A stretch of DNA of 64,000 bases from an uncultured Oscillospiraceae bacterium (GTDB taxonomy: Bacteria > Bacillota > Clostridia > Oscillospirales > Oscillospiraceae): positions 38,581 through 102,580 of the forward strand of contig CALWXC010000009.1 in the NCBI GenBank assembly GCA_944385415.1, given 5' to 3'. Each line of letters begins with the position of its first letter. Position 1 is the stretch's first letter. The translations under genes and the position numbers were made by a program. Shown piece after piece: positions 50,785-58,837 of the stretch. The notes below the pieces were generated by a model. It had not been told where the DNA came from and did not search any database. It worked only from the letters and a program-made list of their open reading frames with translations.

Positions 50785-52614
50785 ATGACCAAGGAAGAAT
50801 TGCGGGACAAAGCGCTGTCGCTGCCCTATGAACCGGGCGTCTACCTTATGTCCGACCGGCATGGCCAGATTATCTATGTGGGCAAGGCCAAGCGGTTAAA
50901 AAATCGTGTCTCCCAATATTTTCAGGATTCCGCATCCCATACGCCCAAGACACGGCTGATGGTGTCGCATATTCACTCCTTTGAGACCATTGTGGCCCGG
51001 TCGGAGTTTGAAGCCCTAGTGCTGGAGTGCTCCCTGATCAAACGGCACATGCCCAAGTACAACATCCTTTTGAAGGATGACAAGGGATATCCCTACATTC
51101 GCATTGATCTGCGGGAACCGTACCCCACCATGAAAATCGTCAGCCGGGTGGAAAATGACGGTGCGGACTACTTCGGCCCCTTTGGCGGCCGCGGTGTAAC
51201 ACAAAGCGTGCTGGATACCATCCGGCTCACCTGGAAGCTGCCGGGCTGCCATAAGCAGTTCCCGCGGGACGTAGGCAAAGACCGGCCCTGTCTCAATTTT
51301 CATATGAACGTCTGCGACGGATGGTGCCAGCCCCGGCAGACAGGGGAGCAGTACCGCGCCGCCATGGAACAGGTAGTCAAGACGCTGCGGGGGCAATATC
51401 AGGATGTGGCAATGGATATCCGGGAGAAAATGCTGGCGGCCTCCGATGCCCTGCAATTTGAGCAGGCCGCAGCCCTGCGGGACCGTCTGCGCTCTCTGGA
51501 AGCGTTGAGCCAGAAACAGCTGGTGACGGCGGGCACCATGGCCCATACTGATGTGGTGGGCTTCTATCAGAGCGAAGCCAAGGCGTGTTTTGCCGTGCTG
51601 CACTATGTGGGCGGCAGCCTGCTGGATAAAGACTATCAGATTTTACCGCCGGCCGACAGTCCGGAGGAAGCGGTATCCAGTCTGGTTAAACAGTACTATC
51701 TTTCCCGTCAGGGTATCGTCAAAGAAATTTTGTTGCCCTTTGCCATGGAAGACGCGGAGCTGTTTGAGCAGCTGCTGCGGGAAGAGTTTGGCCGCCGGGT
51801 CCATCTGCGGGTGCCCCAACGGGGAGATAATGTCCGCCTGGTGGAGCTGGCCAATAAAAACGCCAGGGAGGAGGCCGAACGGGTGACCTCCCGGGAGGAG
51901 CGGGTCCAGGGCGCGTTGGGTATGCTCTGTTCCATGCTGAACATGGAGAAACTGGAGCGGATCGAAGCCTATGATATCTCCAACCTGGCTGGATCGGACA
52001 TCGTAGCATCTATGACGGTGTTTCAGGACGGCAAACCGTTGAAAAAGGATTATAAGCACTTCAAATTGCAGGAACTGGACGACCAGAATGACTATGAATC
52101 CATGCGGCAGATTATCGAGCGGCGGTTTCGCCGCCTGCTCCAGGGAGATGAGGGTTTTTCTGAAAAACCAGACGCCCTGTTTATTGACGGCGGCGCCGTT
52201 CATGCCGGCGTGGTGGAGCGGCAGTTGGCGGAAATGGGACTGACCATTCCGGTTTTCGGCATGGTCAAGGACAACCGCCACCGGACCCGCGCGTTGACCC
52301 GATCCGACGGCAGCGAAATCGGTATTGCCGGACAGCCACCGGTGTTTGCATTGGTGGGACGCATTCAGGAGGAGACCCATCGCTTTGCCATCACCTACAA
52401 CCAGACGCTCCGCAGCCGCCGCATGCGGGGTTCCGAGCTGGATACCATCGAGGGTATCGGTCCCAAACGGCGGGAACAGCTGCTGCGGCGCTTCAAATCC
52501 ATGAAACGCATCCGGGAAGCCACCCGGGAACAGCTGCTGGAGGTGCTGCCCCAGGGGGCAGCAGAGGCCGTCTATGCCCATTACCATCCCCATACAGAGG
52601 AGGAAACACCATGA
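50785..52614 (+). CDS. uvrC: excinuclease ABC subunit C
   Basis: UvrC makes both incisions in nucleotide-excision repair. The 609 residues contain the GIY-YIG nuclease (PGVYLM and YVGKAKRLKNRV), the UVR motif (about 205-235), the RNase H-like C-terminal nuclease (EAYDISNLAG; FIDGGAVHAG; VFGMVKDN) and tandem helix-hairpin-helix motifs (LDTIEGIGPKRREQLL). The ATG at 50785 follows GGAGGGACT. It overlaps rsmD by four bases and likely heads an operon with rsmD, coaD and the coiled-coil gene. Confidence 0.97.
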   Translation: MTKEELRDKALSLPYEPGVYLMSDRHGQIIYVGKAKRLKNRVSQYFQDSASHTPKTRLMVSHIHSFETIVARSEFEALVLECSLIKRHMPKYNILLKDDKGYPYIRIDLREPYPTMKIVSRVENDGADYFGPFGGRGVTQSVLDTIRLTWKLPGCHKQFPRDVGKDRPCLNFHMNVCDGWCQPRQTGEQYRAAMEQVVKTLRGQYQDVAMDIREKMLAASDALQFEQAAALRDRLRSLEALSQKQLVTAGTMAHTDVVGFYQSEAKACFAVLHYVGGSLLDKDYQILPPADSPEEAVSSLVKQYYLSRQGIVKEILLPFAMEDAELFEQLLREEFGRRVHLRVPQRGDNVRLVELANKNAREEAERVTSREERVQGALGMLCSMLNMEKLERIEAYDISNLAGSDIVASMTVFQDGKPLKKDYKHFKLQELDDQNDYESMRQIIERRFRRLLQGDEGFSEKPDALFIDGGAVHAGVVERQLAEMGLTIPVFGMVKDNRHRTRALTRSDGSEIGIAGQPPVFALVGRIQEETHRFAITYNQTLRSRRMRGSELDTIEGIGPKRREQLLRRFKSMKRIREATREQLLEVLPQGAAEAVYAHYHPHTEEETP

Positions 52615-53171
52615 GAGTTATCACGGGAAGTGCCCGGGGCGTCCGCCTCAAGACGCCAGACGGCATGCAGACCCGTCCAACGGCTGACCGGGTCAAGGAG
52701 GCCATATTCAGCATCATTCAGTTTGAAATCGAGGGCCGCCGGGTTCTGGACCTGTTTGCCGGAACCGGCCAGCTGGGAATTGAAGCATTGAGCCGCGGCG
52801 CGGAGCATGCCGTTTTTGTGGATGCCCGCCGGGAGGCCGTGGCGCTGGTACGGGAGAATTTGAAACGGACCCGCCTCAGCGACCGGGCAGAGACAGTCCA
52901 GGGGGATTATCTGGACTATTTGAGCCGGTGCCGGCAGACATTCGACGTGATTTTGCTGGACCCGCCCTATGCGGAGGTATTTCTGGAGACGGCACTGCAG
53001 AAAATATCGGAAATTGACATTTTATCAGACGGTGGTATAATAATCTGCGAGAGACCAGCGGAAAAATCCCACCCCGGTCAGTTTCCGGGCCTTTCGGCCG
53101 GTAAGGATTACCGCTACGGAAAGACACTGGTCACGCTGTACCGCAAGGACAGCCACAGGGAGGAACCATGA
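52611..53171 (+). CDS. rsmD: 16S rRNA (guanine966-N2)-methyltransferase
   Basis: The 186-residue SAM-dependent methyltransferase shows MRVITGSARG, RPTADRVKEAIFSII, the SAM motif VLDLFAGTGQLGIEAL and the catalytic DPPY (ILLDPPYAEV). It modifies G966 of 16S rRNA. It overlaps uvrC and coaD by four bases each; rsmD-coaD is a common pair. Confidence 0.95.
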   Translation: MRVITGSARGVRLKTPDGMQTRPTADRVKEAIFSIIQFEIEGRRVLDLFAGTGQLGIEALSRGAEHAVFVDARREAVALVRENLKRTRLSDRAETVQGDYLDYLSRCRQTFDVILLDPPYAEVFLETALQKISEIDILSDGGIIICERPAEKSHPGQFPGLSAGKDYRYGKTLVTLYRKDSHREEP

Positions 53172-53653
53172 CAACAGCCATTTACCCCGGCAGCTTCGAC
53201 CCCATTACCAAAGGGCATCTGAATATCATCCAGCGGGCCGCCAAGATTTTTGACCGTCTCATCGTCTGTGTAATGGTCAACGTGGATAAGCGTCCTATGT
53301 TCACTTCGGAGGAGCGGGTGGATATGATCCGCCGTGTAACCCAGGGCCTGGACAATGTGACCGTGGACAGTTCCTCGGCGCTGCTGGCGGAGTATGCCCA
53401 GCAGAACAACGTCAACGTGGTAGTCAAGGGCTTGCGGGCTGCTACAGACTTTGAGAAAGAGTTTCAGATGGCGCTCATCAATCACAAGATGAATCCCAAT
53501 CTGGACAGCATGTTCTTGACGTCGGAACACCAGTTTATGTACCTGAGCTCCAGCGTGGTCAAGGAGCTGGGCAGTCACGGCGCTGATCTCAGCGACTTTT
53601 TGCCGGAGGAGATTATTCCCGACTGTGTAAAACGAATGAATCAAACTGTTTGA
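53168..53653 (+). CDS. coaD: phosphopantetheine adenylyltransferase
   Basis: CoaD catalyses the penultimate step of coenzyme A synthesis. The 161 residues show YPGSFDPITKGH with the nucleotidyltransferase His17, NVVVKGLRAATDFEKEFQMA and the C-terminal MYLSSSVVKEL. Length is standard. It is coupled to rsmD by a four-base overlap. Confidence 0.97.
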   Translation: MTTAIYPGSFDPITKGHLNIIQRAAKIFDRLIVCVMVNVDKRPMFTSEERVDMIRRVTQGLDNVTVDSSSALLAEYAQQNNVNVVVKGLRAATDFEKEFQMALINHKMNPNLDSMFLTSEHQFMYLSSSVVKELGSHGADLSDFLPEEIIPDCVKRMNQTV

Positions 53654-53666
53654 GGAGAAATGTAGC

Positions 53667-54164
53667 ATGGCGAACAGCATTGACGAAATCATTGACAGCA
53701 TATACAACATTATCCGGGATGCATGGTCGCTGCCTCTGGGCACTGACAAGTGTGTCATTGAGCGGGACAAGGTTCTGAATCTGCTGGACGAGGTCAGCCG
53801 TCAGCTGCCCGGCGAATTAAAGCAGGCGAAGACCATTGTGGAATCCCGCAACGAGGTCATCACCAACGCCAAGAAAGAGGCGGAAAATATCCTCAAGCAG
53901 GCCGAACAGCGGGCCATGCAGATGATCTCCAAGGAAAACGTCTATCTGGAGGCGCAGAACGAGGCCAATGAGATGCTCAAGGAATCCCAGCTGAAGCTCA
54001 AGGAGCTGCGCCAGGTTACCAATGAGTTTGTGGATGACGCATTGAAGCGCACCGAAGAATCCATCAGCGAGGCGCTGGCCCGTGTGCAGGATTCCCGTGC
54101 CAAGTTCAACGCATTGACCAATCCCCAGGAGAAGAAGCCTTCTCCCATCATTGAGGATATCTGA
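53667..54164 (+). CDS. coiled-coil protein of unknown function
   Basis: The 165-residue protein is highly helical with a long coiled coil (about 45-145, rich in Glu, Lys, Gln and Ala), no membrane segment and a short disordered tail (PQEKKPSPIIED). It recalls ATP-synthase stalk or DivIVA-like proteins and is a frequent neighbour of coaD in Clostridia, but its function is unknown to me. It starts 13 bases after coaD in the same operon and ends before a terminator. Confidence 0.75.
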   Translation: MANSIDEIIDSIYNIIRDAWSLPLGTDKCVIERDKVLNLLDEVSRQLPGELKQAKTIVESRNEVITNAKKEAENILKQAEQRAMQMISKENVYLEAQNEANEMLKESQLKLKELRQVTNEFVDDALKRTEESISEALARVQDSRAKFNALTNPQEKKPSPIIEDI

Positions 54165-54174
54165 GTGATTGTCC

Positions 54175-54207
54175 GGACAGCTGCCTGCAGGCGGCTGTCC
54201 GCTTTTT
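54175..54207 (+). terminator. terminator of the uvrC-coaD operon
   Basis: GGACAGC (54175-54181) pairs with GCTGTCC (54194-54200), and GCC/GGC extend the stem; tail GCTTTTTCC. Confidence 0.85.
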
Positions 54208-54219
54208 CCTCACAACGGA

Positions 54220-54248
54220 TTGACAAATTCCCGGATATGGTGTATCAT
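54220..54248 (+). promoter_or_regulatory. sigma-A promoter of the valS T-box leader
   Basis: TTGACA (54220-54225), 17-base spacer, TATCAT (54243-54248). These are the same core hexamers as the HPr-like gene promoter. Confidence 0.88.
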
Positions 54249-54255
54249 CGAGTCA

Positions 54256-54498
54256 ATATCGGAAACGCGATGACGAGGAAGAGTACAAAGTGCGGCTCCT
54301 TTCAGAGAGCAGACGGACGGTGCAAGTCTGCGGTGCGGCTTTGGAATGTCCCCTCTGAGCGGAGGGCTGAACCAATGAGTAGGCCCCTTCGGGTCCTCCC
54401 GTTACAGAGGCGCAAGTGGCCCGCTTGATAGAGCGGGAAACCGGGTGGTACCGCGGAATGTTGATTTCGTCCCGACAGCTGTGCTGTCGGGAATTTTT
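54256..54498 (+). promoter_or_regulatory. T-box riboswitch, valine-specific
   Basis: The leader carries AGAGAG (54304-54309), a specifier GTC (54348-54350, in GGAATGTCCCC) that reads valine, and the T-box GGTGGTACCGCGG (54444-54456). The terminator is CCCGACAGC (54471-54479) with GCTGTCGGG (54483-54491), then a run of five T (54494-54498). Uncharged tRNA-Val should turn on valS. This explains the 382-base gap before valS. Confidence 0.94.
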
Positions 54499-54546
54499 AT
54501 TTGTCCCTGCCCTTGCGAAAGAATTGACAGGAGTTGAAGAAACACT

Positions 54547-57183
54547 ATGGCAAAAGAACTGTCCAAGGTCTACGAGCCGCAGGAAGTGGAGAGCCGCATC
54601 TATGAAATGTGGCAGAAGGGCGGCTATTTCCACGCCGAGCGCGATCCCAAAAAGAAACCCTTTACCATCGTTATGCCGCCTCCCAATGTCACCGGCCAGC
54701 TGCACATGGGGCATGCCATGGACGCTGCGCTGCAGGATGTGCTGATCCGCTTTAAGCGCATGGAGGGGTATTCCGCTCTGTGGCTGCCCGGTGTGGACCA
54801 TGCCGGTATCGCTACCCAGATCAAGGTGGAGGAAGAGCTTCGCAAGGAGGGGCTGACCCGCTATGATCTGGGCCGCGAGAAGTTCCTGGAGAAGGTCTGG
54901 GACTGGAAGCACAAGTATGGCAACCGCATTGTGGAGCAGCAGAAAAAGCTGGGCGCCTCCTGCGATTGGGACCGGGCCCGGTTCACCATGGATGAGGGCT
55001 GCTCTAACGCTGTCCGCGAGGTCTTTGTCAGCCTGTATGAAAAGGGCTTGATCTACAAGGGCAGCCGTATTATCAACTGGTGCCCCCATTGCGTCACAGC
55101 CCTGTCCGACGCCGAGGTGGAGTATCAGGATAAGCCCGGCCATATGTGGCATCTGCGCTATCCGCTGGCCGATGGCTCCGGCGACGTTATTGTGGCCACT
55201 ACCCGCCCTGAGACCATGCTGGGTGATACCGGCGTGGCAGTCAATCCCAATGATGAGCGCTATAAGAATATCGTGGGCAAGACCTGCATTCTGCCTCTGG
55301 TTAACAAAGAAATCCCCATCGTCGCCGACGACTATGTGGACATGGAGTTCGGTACCGGCTGCGTCAAGATGACTCCGGCTCACGACCCCAACGACTTTGA
55401 GGTGGGTCTGCGCCACAATCTGGACGTGGTCCGCGTTCTGGACGACAACGGCAAGGTCAATGAGTTCGGCGGAAAGTATCAAGGTATGGACCGTTACGAG
55501 GCCAGAAAAGCCATTGTGGCAGACCTGGAGCAGCAGGGCTATTTGGTGAAGATCGAGGATCACGCCCACAACGTCGGCACCTGCTACCGCTGCCACAACG
55601 ATGTGGAACCCATTATCTCCGCCCAGTGGTTTGTCAAGATGCAGCCGCTGGCTGAGGCGGCACTGGAGTGCGTCAACAGCGGCGCTACCAAGTTTGTCCC
55701 GGAGCGCTTCACCAAGACCTACACAAACTGGATGGAAAACTGCCGTGACTGGTGTATTTCCCGCCAACTGTGGTGGGGACACCAGATTCCGGCCTGGTAC
55801 TGTGCCGACTGCGGCCATATGACTGTGTCCCGTGAGGATGCTACCTGCTGCGAAAAGTGCGGCAGCAAAAATATCACCCGTGATGAGGACGTGCTGGATA
55901 CCTGGTTCTCCTCGGCCCTGTGGCCCTTTGAAACCCTGGGTTGGCCCGACAAGGATGCGGAGGATTTCAATTACTTCTACCCCACCGACGTGCTGGTTAC
56001 CGGCTATGATATCATTTTCTTCTGGGTGGCCCGCATGATCTTCTCCGGCTGTGAGCACACCGGCAAGCCGCCGTTCCACACGGTGCTGATTCACGGCCTG
56101 GTCCGGGATGACAAGGGCCGCAAGATGTCCAAGTCCTTGGGCAACGGCATTGATCCCTTGGAAATGATCGACCGTTTTGGATCCGATGCCCTTCGGATGA
56201 ACATGGTTACAGCCAACTCACCCGGCAACGATATGCGGTTCTATGTGGAGCGCTGCGAGGCCATGCGGAACTTCGCTAATAAGATCTGGAACGCCAGCCG
56301 CTACGTGCTGATGAACCTGAAAATTGAGAAGAATGAGCTGCCCGCCATGAACGAGCTGGAGCTGGCAGACAAGTGGATTCTCTCCAAGCTCAACACCCTC
56401 ATTGCCGAGGTTACCGAGAATCTGGACAAGTATGAGCTGGGTATCGCTGTTCAGAAGGTCTACGACTTCATCTGGGACAGCTACTGCGACTGGTATATCG
56501 AGCTGACCAAAGCTCGGCTTTACAGCGCGGACGAGGCCAGCAAGACCGTGGCACAGAAGGTGCTGTTGTATGTGCTGGATCAGTTCTTGAAGCTGCTCCA
56601 TCCCTTTATGCCGTTCCTCACAGAAGAAATCTGGCACGCGATTCCCCATGAGGGCGACAGCATTATGGTCCAGTCCTGGCCCAAGTTCCGGGAGGATTTG
56701 TGCTTTAAGACGGAAGAGACGGCCATGGAGGCCATTATGAACGCCATCCGCGCCGTCCGCAACCGTCGTGCGGAGATGAATGTGCCGCCCTCCAAAAAGT
56801 CCACCCTCTATGTGGTCACCGGCAAGCAGGATGTCTTCAATCAGGGCGCCGGCTTCATCACCCGCCTGGCTTACGCCGATCAGGTGGTGGTCACCGGCAC
56901 CGCTCCTGATGGTCATGAGGACATGGTCTCCTGTGTTACCGCTGACGCAGAGATGTTCATTCCCATGAACCAGCTGGTGGATATTGAAAAAGAGCTGGAG
57001 CGCATTGCCAAGGAGCTGGAGAAGGCCAGAAAGAATCTGGCTTCTATTGAGGGCAAGCTCAGCAATGAGAACTTTGTCTCCCGCGCACCGGAGAATGTGG
57101 TCAATGCTGAAAAGGAAAAGGCAGAGAAGGCCCGTGCCTTGATCACGCAGCTGGAAGAGGCCGAGAAGCGGCTGAAAAAGTAA
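54547..57183 (+). CDS. valS: valyl-tRNA synthetase
   Basis: The 878-residue class I synthetase shows the HIGH motif in [13 protein letters not shown], the CP1 editing domain ([15 protein letters not shown]), a cysteine pair ([15 protein letters not shown]) of the inserted zinc-ribbon type, the KMSKS motif ([11 protein letters not shown]) and a C-terminal coiled coil (about 805-875) typical of ValRS. The ATG at 54547 lies after GGAGTTGAAGAAACACT. Expression depends on the Val T-box. Confidence 0.97.
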   Translation: MAKELSKVYEPQEVESRIYEMWQKGGYFHAERDPKKKPFTIVMPPPNVTGQLHMGHAMDAALQDVLIRFKRMEGYSALWLPGVDHAGIATQIKVEEELRKEGLTRYDLGREKFLEKVWDWKHKYGNRIVEQQKKLGASCDWDRARFTMDEGCSNAVREVFVSLYEKGLIYKGSRIINWCPHCVTALSDAEVEYQDKPGHMWHLRYPLADGSGDVIVATTRPETMLGDTGVAVNPNDERYKNIVGKTCILPLVNKEIPIVADDYVDMEFGTGCVKMTPAHDPNDFEVGLRHNLDVVRVLDDNGKVNEFGGKYQGMDRYEARKAIVADLEQQGYLVKIEDHAHNVGTCYRCHNDVEPIISAQWFVKMQPLAEAALECVNSGATKFVPERFTKTYTNWMENCRDWCISRQLWWGHQIPAWYCADCGHMTVSREDATCCEKCGSKNITRDEDVLDTWFSSALWPFETLGWPDKDAEDFNYFYPTDVLVTGYDIIFFWVARMIFSGCEHTGKPPFHTVLIHGLVRDDKGRKMSKSLGNGIDPLEMIDRFGSDALRMNMVTANSPGNDMRFYVERCEAMRNFANKIWNASRYVLMNLKIEKNELPAMNELELADKWILSKLNTLIAEVTENLDKYELGIAVQKVYDFIWDSYCDWYIELTKARLYSADEASKTVAQKVLLYVLDQFLKLLHPFMPFLTEEIWHAIPHEGDSIMVQSWPKFREDLCFKTEETAMEAIMNAIRAVRNRRAEMNVPPSKKSTLYVVTGKQDVFNQGAGFITRLAYADQVVVTGTAPDGHEDMVSCVTADAEMFIPMNQLVDIEKELERIAKELEKARKNLASIEGKLSNENFVSRAPENVVNAEKEKAEKARALITQLEEAEKRLKK

Positions 57184-57220
57184 AAATCCCGGAAAACTTC
57201 GTCCACTGTGGCGGACTTCG

Positions 57221-57247
57221 ACAGGATTTATTTTCCAAAAACTGTAT
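57221..57247 (+). promoter_or_regulatory. sigma-H-like promoter of the spoIIA operon
   Basis: ACAGGATTT (57221-57229) matches the sigma-H -35 RnAGGAwWW at every position; after 11 bases ACTGTAT (57241-57247) matches the -10 RnnGAAT except one base. In Bacillus the spoIIA operon is read by sigma-H, so the match is biologically expected. A TATAAT at 57245-57250 overlaps but has no -35. Confidence 0.7.
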
Positions 57248-57250
57248 AAT

Positions 57251-57284
57251 AAGCGCACACGGAATCGTCTCCGTGTGCGCTTTT
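57251..57284 (+). terminator. terminator-like hairpin between valS and spoIIAA
   Basis: AAGCGCACACGGA (57251-57263) pairs perfectly with TCCGTGTGCGCTT (57270-57282), followed by TTATTATTTG. It probably terminates valS; it also lies at the presumed 5' end of the spoIIA transcript. Confidence 0.8.
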
Positions 57285-57310
57285 ATTATTTGCGGAGAGG
57301 ATGAGAACCC

Positions 57311-57625
57311 ATGACCAGTTATCTGCAGGACAAGCAGTTGACCATTGCCCTCAGCGGCGAGATTGACCATCACAGCGCCCGGGAGACCATGGAGACCATC
57401 GGCGGCAAGATTGATACCTATCTGCCGGCTTTGTGCATCCTGGATTTCCGGGATGTGACCTTTATGGATTCCAGCGGCATCGCCATCGTCATCAATGCCG
57501 TCCGCCGGATGCGGGAGATTGGCGGCAAAATTCGCCTGCAAAACATTCCGGCCCAGCCTTATAAGGTCCTGGAGGCGGCGGGAATGGCAAAACTCATTGA
57601 GATACCGGAGAGGAGCGGCACATAA
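57311..57625 (+). CDS. spoIIAA: anti-sigma F factor antagonist SpoIIAA
   Basis: SpoIIAA binds SpoIIAB and frees sigma-F in the forespore when dephosphorylated. The 104-residue STAS protein has its phosphorylation site in VTFMDSSGIAIV (Ser55 corresponds to Bacillus Ser58). GCGGAGAGG lies ten bases before the ATG. It is first of the three-gene spoIIA operon. Confidence 0.96.
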   Translation: MTSYLQDKQLTIALSGEIDHHSARETMETIGGKIDTYLPALCILDFRDVTFMDSSGIAIVINAVRRMREIGGKIRLQNIPAQPYKVLEAAGMAKLIEIPERSGT

Positions 57626-57626
57626 G

Positions 57627-58067
57627 ATGAAATATGAAAACCAAATTCAGGTGACCTTTCCCAGCAAATCAGTGAATGAGGGATTGGCCCGGTCCATTGT
57701 GGCAGCCTTTGCAGCCCAGTTAGACCCGACACTGGACGAGCTGGGAGATATCAAAACGGCAGTATCCGAAGCAGTGACCAACTGCATTGTTCATGCGTAT
57801 CCCGATGAAATCGGCATCATTACGTTAAAAGCAAAAATCACCGGTGACGGCGTGCTGGACCTGACCATTCGGGACAAAGGACGAGGCATTGCTGACATTG
57901 ACCAAGCAAAGACGCCTCTGTTCACCACTGGCGGTGCAGAACGGTCCGGCATGGGCTTTACCATCATGGAGAGTTTTATGAATGAACTGCGGGTGACTTC
58001 ACAGCTGGGAAAAGGTACTACGGTACATATGAAGCGGAAGATTGTCAAGCGGGGAGAACGCCCGTGA
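57627..58067 (+). CDS. spoIIAB: anti-sigma F factor SpoIIAB
   Basis: SpoIIAB is a kinase that binds sigma-F or phosphorylates SpoIIAA. The 146 residues have the GHKL ATP-binding motifs: N-box EAVTNCIVHAY (Glu48, Asn52), G1 RDKGRGIAD and G2 GAERSGMGF. The start at 57627 is one base after the spoIIAA stop; the longer open frame upstream lies in the wrong frame of spoIIAA. It overlaps sigF by four bases. Confidence 0.96.
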   Translation: MKYENQIQVTFPSKSVNEGLARSIVAAFAAQLDPTLDELGDIKTAVSEAVTNCIVHAYPDEIGIITLKAKITGDGVLDLTIRDKGRGIADIDQAKTPLFTTGGAERSGMGFTIMESFMNELRVTSQLGKGTTVHMKRKIVKRGERP

Positions 58068-58774
58068 GTGCGGCTCTGGAGGAATTGATCGTCCGTTCCC
58101 AGCAGGGAGACCGACAGGCCGGAGAACAGCTGATGGTTGACAATACTGGACTCATTTGGTCTGTGGCGCGACGGTATTTTGGACGGGGTGTGGACCCGGA
58201 CGATCTCTACCAGTTGGGATGCGTTGGTTTTCTCAAGGCAGTAGCTGGGTTTGATATCCAATATGGTACCCAGTTTTCCACTTATGCTGTGCCGAAGATT
58301 GCCGGAGAAATCCGACGGTTTCTCCGGGATGACGGCGCGGTCAAAGTCAGCCGCGGTCTCAAGGAGCGGGCGGCCACCGTCAAGATGGCCCGGCAACGGC
58401 TGACCGGGGAATTGGGGAGAGAGCCAACTCTTTCGGAGATTGCGGAACAGGTTGGGCTTACGGTGGAGGAAATTGCCATGGCTGAGACGGCCACCTCTGC
58501 GGCGGAATCTATCCAACGGGAAACCGGAGAGGATGGCTTTACCTTGGAGGCGGTCCTCACCGACGGAAGCCAGGAGGACCAGCTCATTGAGCGCATTGCA
58601 CTGCGGGAAGCCATTGCCAAGCTGCCGGAGCGGGAACGTATGGTGGTGGTTTTGCGGTTTTTTCGCGGGCTGACCCAGGAAAAGACAGCAGCCATTGTGG
58701 GTGTCTCTCAGGTCCAGGTGTCGCGTATTGAAAAGAAGGCGCTGACCCACCTGCGGGAAACCATTTTGGAATAG
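58064..58774 (+). CDS. sigF: RNA polymerase sigma-F factor
   Basis: Sigma-F is the first forespore-specific sigma factor. The 236-residue protein has region 2 (NTGLIWSVARRYFGRGVDPDDLYQLG; FSTYAVPKIAGEIRRFLRDDG), region 3 and region 4 with helix-turn-helix (GLTQEKTAAIVGVSQVQVSRIEKKAL). The GTG at 58064 overlaps spoIIAB. Order and overlap match the standard spoIIA operon. The next gene begins about 60 bases after its stop. Confidence 0.97.
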   Translation: MSAALEELIVRSQQGDRQAGEQLMVDNTGLIWSVARRYFGRGVDPDDLYQLGCVGFLKAVAGFDIQYGTQFSTYAVPKIAGEIRRFLRDDGAVKVSRGLKERAATVKMARQRLTGELGREPTLSEIAEQVGLTVEEIAMAETATSAAESIQRETGEDGFTLEAVLTDGSQEDQLIERIALREAIAKLPERERMVVVLRFFRGLTQEKTAAIVGVSQVQVSRIEKKALTHLRETILE

Positions 58775-58837
58775 TGCTCGACAAAAGGCGAAAAATATAA
58801 TAAAATAGTTCCATCTATGAAATTACAAGGTGAAACT

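Noticed and set aside
54253..56094. Open frame of 613 codons on the minus strand opposite valS and its leader
   Set aside because: It runs through the T-box leader and valS in antisense and has no recognisable motif.
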